A stretch of 10,021 nucleotides of DNA from DASWIV01 sp036397475 (lineage in GTDB: Bacteria; JAJVIF01; JAPKYR01), in assembly GCA_036397475.1 (NCBI GenBank), contig DASWIV010000188.1, positions 1-10,021 on the forward strand, read 5' to 3'. How positions within the stretch are numbered: position 1 is the first letter of the stretch; every line of letters starts with the position of its first letter. Both the position numbers and the translations under genes were made by a program. The notes under the pieces are model-generated. The model searched no databases and was not told where the DNA came from. It saw only the letters and a list, made by a program, of their open reading frames with translations. Positions 7,838 to 10,021 of this stretch are shown piece after piece.

Positions 7838-10021
7838 ATAATGGCTGCCTCAGAAGGAAGCAATCGTAATAGGAATTGGATTCTTTTATATCTTCCCATA
7901 ACTCCCGGTTGTCGAAGTCCAGGCTATAGTAAAATCTGCCGGCGACAAGAACCTCACCCATGCCATAGGCTGCCATTGCGAACATATCTCCATCGGACCA
8001 GTTCCATACACCGCCCGGGATACCGCTGGAATTGTACCGACGAATGTAAAATTCCTGGCTGCCGGGCGGATTAAATTGATTTCCGACCAATATATTTGCA
8101 TCCTTGCCGATACCGACCGATGCTTCGTAATTGCTGTTATCGCTCAGCCAGTTCCTGACCCAGATAAAATCTCCATTTGGAGAAAATTTTGAAAGGAATA
8201 AGTCTCCATCCTCTGCATCACGATACACATCTTCGGGTCCGGGATCGAAGTCTGCCTTCCCGACAAAGTTACCTGTTACATAAGCAAATCCGCTGTTGTC
8301 AGCAGCGACATCGAAAGAGCCAGACTCGCTGTCACCGCCCCATGCTTTAGCCCATATCAGGGCGCCGGACGGGTCCATTTTCATCAGGTAACTGTTAAAA
8401 ATCAAAGAGTAATAAATCAATTCGGAATCAGGATCCGGATCAAAATCGATCGAACCGTAGAATCTGCCAGCGATAAGAATATTTCCCGACTTGCCGGAAT
8501 CCATGCCCTGGCTGTAGCAATTACCCAGGTTCTGGCTGGAGGCACCCCACGATTCCGACCAGAGATAATTTAAATCGCTGTCCAGTTTTATTACACATGA
8601 GCGGTAATAATTGCTGTAGGTGTCTTCGTCGATAGGTACATATTCTGGACCCGGATCTGCATCGAAGGGGGTGTAGTAATAGCCGTTTACAATTACATTT
8701 GAATCGACATCGATCTCTAACTGCCTGCAGGAATTCCATTCGTTCGATCCATCCCACCATGTCGTGGAAATAAACTCGCCCTTCCTGCTCAGCTTAACGA
8801 TGAATCCGGTATAGTCATCATATTGCATCACAAATTCACCCGGACCAGGATCTGCATCATAGGATCCTGTGAATAACCCGAGAAGGTAAAGATTGCCATC
8901 GGAGTCAGTGTCTAAATCGATGGCATAAATTTCGGCGTAATCAACCTGTTTTGTCAACGCGGATGTCCACTCATGCTCCGCATTTTCATTAAATTTGCTA
9001 ACGAACAGACTGCTTAACTCACCGTAATAGCCAGTGTCTCCAGGATTTATTATGTAAATGCCGGCTCCGGGATCGAAATCGGTACTTTCAGAGAATTGGC
9101 CCGCGCAGTAAAAGCTTCCGTTATCCACGCATAAGGCGGTTGCCTGATCGTAATCGTATCCTCCCCATACAAGGGCGTCATAGTCGGGCTGGACAATAAT
9201 TTGAAGGGGAGCGTCCAGCAGATCGGTATTTCCCGCTGAATCCGTGACTCTCAGCATTATCTTGTACGTCCCGTTTTCCCACCAGAACGTACTCGGGTTG
9301 CGGTCGAATGAATCTGCCCTGAATCCTTCGATCGCCCTGTAGCTGAAATCCCATTCCCACTTGACCAGGTCGGACTCGCCATCCAGATCGATGGAATGAT
9401 CGAAAAATTTGACCGGAGCTCCCTTCAACACATGCGATGGCTCCATTTCAGCCGCCGCGATTGGAGGCGAATTAGAGCCGGGAATGTCGCGGATGGTTAC
9501 CTCGTGATAAATGAACACCGGTCCCGCGTTGTCGGAATTTACCTCGACCCAGATCCGGACCCCGGTATCTTCGGATACCCCTGCCGGGATGAAATTCGTG
9601 CTGATCTGGTTTGGCGTGCTGAACACCCCGCTACCGGCCGGAAACACGGACCATTTGTACGTTAACCCGGTATCCCCGGAAACATCAACTGAAAATGCGC
9701 CGGATGTTTTTTCGTCAAGCTCGTCAGGTCCGATTACAGGTTTTACGACCAGGTCTTCGGCTCCGGTGTCCGAAACCACAATTGTGTAAGATTGATGCAC
9801 AGGTTCTGCGTTCTGAAATGTGACTATTACCCGTATTGTAACTATGGCTGAGTCGGGAGTGCCGTAAGCGGTGAAAAGAGCGGATGACGGACCAGACTTT
9901 GCGATCGAACCGTAGACCGGCGGGTCCACAGCCCAGATGCAGTCCAGAACCTGTACACCGCCTGTGTCTACAGAGTATTCCGCCGACGAATATTCAGCCA
10001 GGGATTTGGGTCCTGAGATGA
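7836..10021 (-). CDS. Ig-like, PKD and seven-bladed beta-propeller protein (gene D, N-terminus cut by window edge)
   Basis: The frame is open from the right edge (first full codon at 10019) to TGA at 7836-7838, giving 727 visible residues. A GTG at 9929 is not the start: it is Val31 inside an Ig-like repeat, in the context IWAVDPP, which matches YEWAVQP in gene C. Counting from 10019, Ig-like repeats lie at about 1-84 and 85-180. The PKD domain is about 183-277 (EWDF, W223), and the propeller runs from 280 to the end. Stations sit at 314 (DFDPG), 388 (DADPG), 453 (DADPG), 525 (DFDPD), 590 (DFDPG) and 701 (DFDN), with a short station-less blade between the last two. The chain ends 27 residues after the last station. 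By analogy with gene C it should start with a lipoprotein signal outside this window. The visible order of genes makes it the most upstream one here. Confidence 0.95.
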   Translation of the reverse strand, partial: ISGPKSLAEYSSAEYSVDTGGVQVLDCIWAVDPPVYGSIAKSGPSSALFTAYGTPDSAIVTIRVIVTFQNAEPVHQSYTIVVSDTGAEDLVVKPVIGPDELDEKTSGAFSVDVSGDTGLTYKWSVFPAGSGVFSTPNQISTNFIPAGVSEDTGVRIWVEVNSDNAGPVFIYHEVTIRDIPGSNSPPIAAAEMEPSHVLKGAPVKFFDHSIDLDGESDLVKWEWDFSYRAIEGFRADSFDRNPSTFWWENGTYKIMLRVTDSAGNTDLLDAPLQIIVQPDYDALVWGGYDYDQATALCVDNGSFYCAGQFSESTDFDPGAGIYIINPGDTGYYGELSSLFVSKFNENAEHEWTSALTKQVDYAEIYAIDLDTDSDGNLYLLGLFTGSYDADPGPGEFVMQYDDYTGFIVKLSRKGEFISTTWWDGSNEWNSCRQLEIDVDSNVIVNGYYYTPFDADPGPEYVPIDEDTYSNYYRSCVIKLDSDLNYLWSESWGASSQNLGNCYSQGMDSGKSGNILIAGRFYGSIDFDPDPDSELIYYSLIFNSYLMKMDPSGALIWAKAWGGDSESGSFDVAADNSGFAYVTGNFVGKADFDPGPEDVYRDAEDGDLFLSKFSPNGDFIWVRNWLSDNSNYEASVGIGKDANILVGNQFNPPGSQEFYIRRYNSSGIPGGVWNWSDGDMFAMAAYGMGEVLVAGRFYYSLDFDNRELWEDIKESNSYYDCFLLRQPL
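7839..9182 (-). repeat. SBBP-type beta-propeller of gene D, seven blades
   Basis: Stations are encoded at 9080, 8858, 8663, 8447, 8252 and 7919, spaced 74, 65, 72, 65 and 111 residues. The long interval contains a short blade at about 8019-8099 (NILVG to RRYNSSG). The blade before the last station pair has the textbook family pattern WAKAWGGD, then AYVTGNF, then DFDPGP. Confidence 0.85.
9479..10019 (-). repeat. Tandem Ig-like repeats of gene D
   Basis: Two repeats match those of gene C. The first has GPKSL, then IWAVDPP; the second has GPDEL, then YKWSVFPAGSG and FSTP. The first may be cut at its N-terminal edge by the window, and further copies could lie upstream. Confidence 0.68.

Noticed and set aside
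131..9080. CRISPR-like array suggested by many short repeats (ccgggatcgaaatc variants)
   Set aside because: The repeats are in frame, about 180-220 bases apart, degenerate, and encode the propeller loop DFDPG. The intervals are homologous coding sequence, not unique spacers.
9927..9929. GTG at 9929 as the start of gene D
   Set aside because: The frame stays open upstream to the window edge, and the upstream residues (GPKSL, YSVDTGG, IWAV) complete an Ig-like repeat homologous to gene C. The GTG is an internal valine.

Overview
The window is almost wall-to-wall coding on the minus strand. It holds four large tandem genes read right to left, called here D, C, B and A. D (7836 to the right edge) has lost its N-terminus to the window edge. 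C (5588-7825) and B (2903-5584) are complete. A (1-2886) has lost its C-terminus to the left edge. The gaps between genes are 10, 3 and 16 bases, so this looks like one translationally coupled transcript with no internal promoter or terminator that I can see. I see no RNA gene, insertion sequence, CRISPR array, or believable plus-strand gene.

All four proteins share one plan. An N-terminal module comes first, followed by one or three PKD-type (polycystic kidney disease, immunoglobulin-like) domains, and then a C-terminal beta-propeller of SBBP-type repeats. A, B and C start with lipoprotein signal peptides, each with a cysteine at a lipobox; D's start lies outside the window. A and B share an N-terminal module of about 200 residues that I do not recognise as a named family. 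C and D instead carry a pair of Ig-like repeats. The genes therefore form two subfamilies, A/B and C/D, arranged as adjacent pairs.

The blades carry a repeated D-x-D-P-G signature about every 60-74 residues. In B, C and D the count is six signature stations plus one short blade that lacks the signature, which makes seven blades. A fits the same pattern as far as it can be seen. The short blade is at a different ordinal position in each gene (2nd in A, 3rd in B, 5th in C, 6th in D). This is the most unusual structural feature of the window.

The organism is most likely a diderm (Gram-negative-type) bacterium of moderate GC content (near half by eye, not counted). The evidence is the run of large secreted lipoproteins whose residue after the lipidated cysteine is Ser or Gly rather than Asp. 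Such PKD/SBBP proteins are common in environmental bacteria and metagenome bins, but I cannot assign a phylum. The likely role is a set of extracellular, outer-membrane-anchored binding or adhesion proteins. No catalytic motif was seen, and the ligand is unknown.
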